A DNA stretch of 64,000 nucleotides. Source: Saccoglossus kowalevskii (lineage: Eukaryota; Hemichordata; Enteropneusta; Harrimaniidae). The stretch covers positions 1-64,000 of the forward strand of contig NW_003141966.1 of assembly GCF_000003605.2 (NCBI RefSeq), in the 5' to 3' direction. The position numbers and the translations under genes are program-made. Below, piece after piece: positions 63,881 through 64,000 of this stretch (positions are counted from its first letter, which is position 1; each line of letters starts with the position of its first letter). Under the pieces are notes generated by a model. It made no database searches. It saw nothing but the letters and a program-made list of their open reading frames with translations, and was not told the DNA's origin.

Positions 63881-64000
63881 TAAGTCATTGGAATGCCAAT
63901 CCCGCATTTAAATTTCGAAAACATTGAGTATATGTCTAGAAAATTCCCGATATGTAAGCAGATTATCGCAACTGCGAACCGAAAATCGAAGACAAAATGC
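63881..64000 (+). repeat. Type 2 sequence at right edge
   Basis: After about 63,880 the last unit has attggaatgcc, cccgcatttaaa, cattgagta and acaaaatgc, as in the main type 2 block (compare 14,610 and 19,073). The array evidently continues beyond the window. Confidence 0.7.

Larger units (their letters stand above)
1..64000 (+). repeat. Satellite array, ~953-bp unit, 68 anchors
   Basis: The same sequence recurs from edge to edge. Using the motif gtgcaaagtgattac as anchor, copies begin at 341, 1335, 2289, 3243, 4194, 5146, 6097, 7045, 8001, 8954, 9911, 10867, 11819, 12762, 13713, 14359, 15312, 16274, 17228, 17873, 18825, 19781, 20735, 21689, 22644, 23594, 24547, 25501, 26454, 27403, 28356, 29299, 30252, 31206, 32159, 33115, 34074, 35028, 35983, 36937, 37890, 38844, 39797, 40753, 41706, 42661, 43614, 44567, 45521, 46475, 47427, 48387, 49336, 50289, 51243, 52196, 53149, 54103, 55057, 56011, 56965, 57920, 58875, 59829, 60785, 61740, 62698 and 63654. 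Most spacings are 950-957; exceptions are 994 (first), 943 (twice) and 645-646 (two truncated units). Copies differ by a few percent at most, all are in the same orientation, and no unrelated insertion interrupts them. The orientation given is that of the 5S-derived module. Function is unknown; a heterochromatic or centromeric setting is possible but not shown. Confidence 0.98.

Noticed and set aside
1-64000. CRISPR array or rDNA cluster
   Set aside because: Units are contiguous, with no short repeats separated by unique spacers, and no 18S, 28S or intact 5S gene is visible.
1-64000. Fossil retroviral or transposon insertion
   Set aside because: Unit spacing stays within a few bases of 953 apart from the explained cases, leaving no room for an inserted element, and no polymerase or transposase motif was seen in any frame.

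Overview
The whole window is one uninterrupted tandem array of an AT-rich satellite repeat (roughly 35% GC on hand-counted lines), with a unit of about 953 bp. A fixed anchor in the unit recurs 68 times. Neither end of the array lies inside the window. There is no convincing protein-coding gene, no intact RNA gene and no intact transposable element. The short open frames seen once per unit are by-products of a young, homogenised repeat.

What makes the repeat more than simple satellite DNA is its composition. Each full unit contains a 62-base stretch that aligns, at about 51 of 62 positions and without gaps, to nucleotides ~49-110 of animal 5S ribosomal RNA (reference recalled from memory). 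It covers the three elements of the RNA polymerase III internal promoter (box A, intermediate element, box C) and is followed by a T-run where a Pol III terminator would sit. The 5' half of the 5S gene is absent. The rest of the unit is built from diverged subrepeats of about 180-200 bp (called A, B, C, a shortened D, and E here). The 953-bp unit is therefore an old higher-order repeat of a nucleosome-sized satellite, with a 5S-derived module lodged between D and E.

Layout by subfamily (boundaries approximate, set by diagnostic substitutions): type 1 from 1 to 12,900, with a local variant at 4,130-6,975; type 2 from 12,900 to 19,390; a type 1 patch to 20,090; type 2 again to 21,640; type 1 to 47,900; one isolated type 3 copy at 47,900-48,590; type 1 to 50,030; type 2 to 52,200; very homogeneous type 1 to 59,340; type 3 to 63,880; type 2 at the right edge. 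Two units in the first type 2 block share the same ~308-bp internal deletion, which removes the 5S module. Duplicated neighbouring units, a partial dimeric pattern and rare variants shared over tens of kilobases fit unequal crossing-over and gene conversion.

The host is probably an animal, because the 5S fragment follows the animal pattern and not the plant or fungal one. CpG is not depleted, which favours an invertebrate over a vertebrate. The species cannot be named from this sequence. A few patches (start of the window, ~12.55-12.85 kb, ~33.97-34.26 kb) carry dense single-base indels that look like uncorrected long-read errors.
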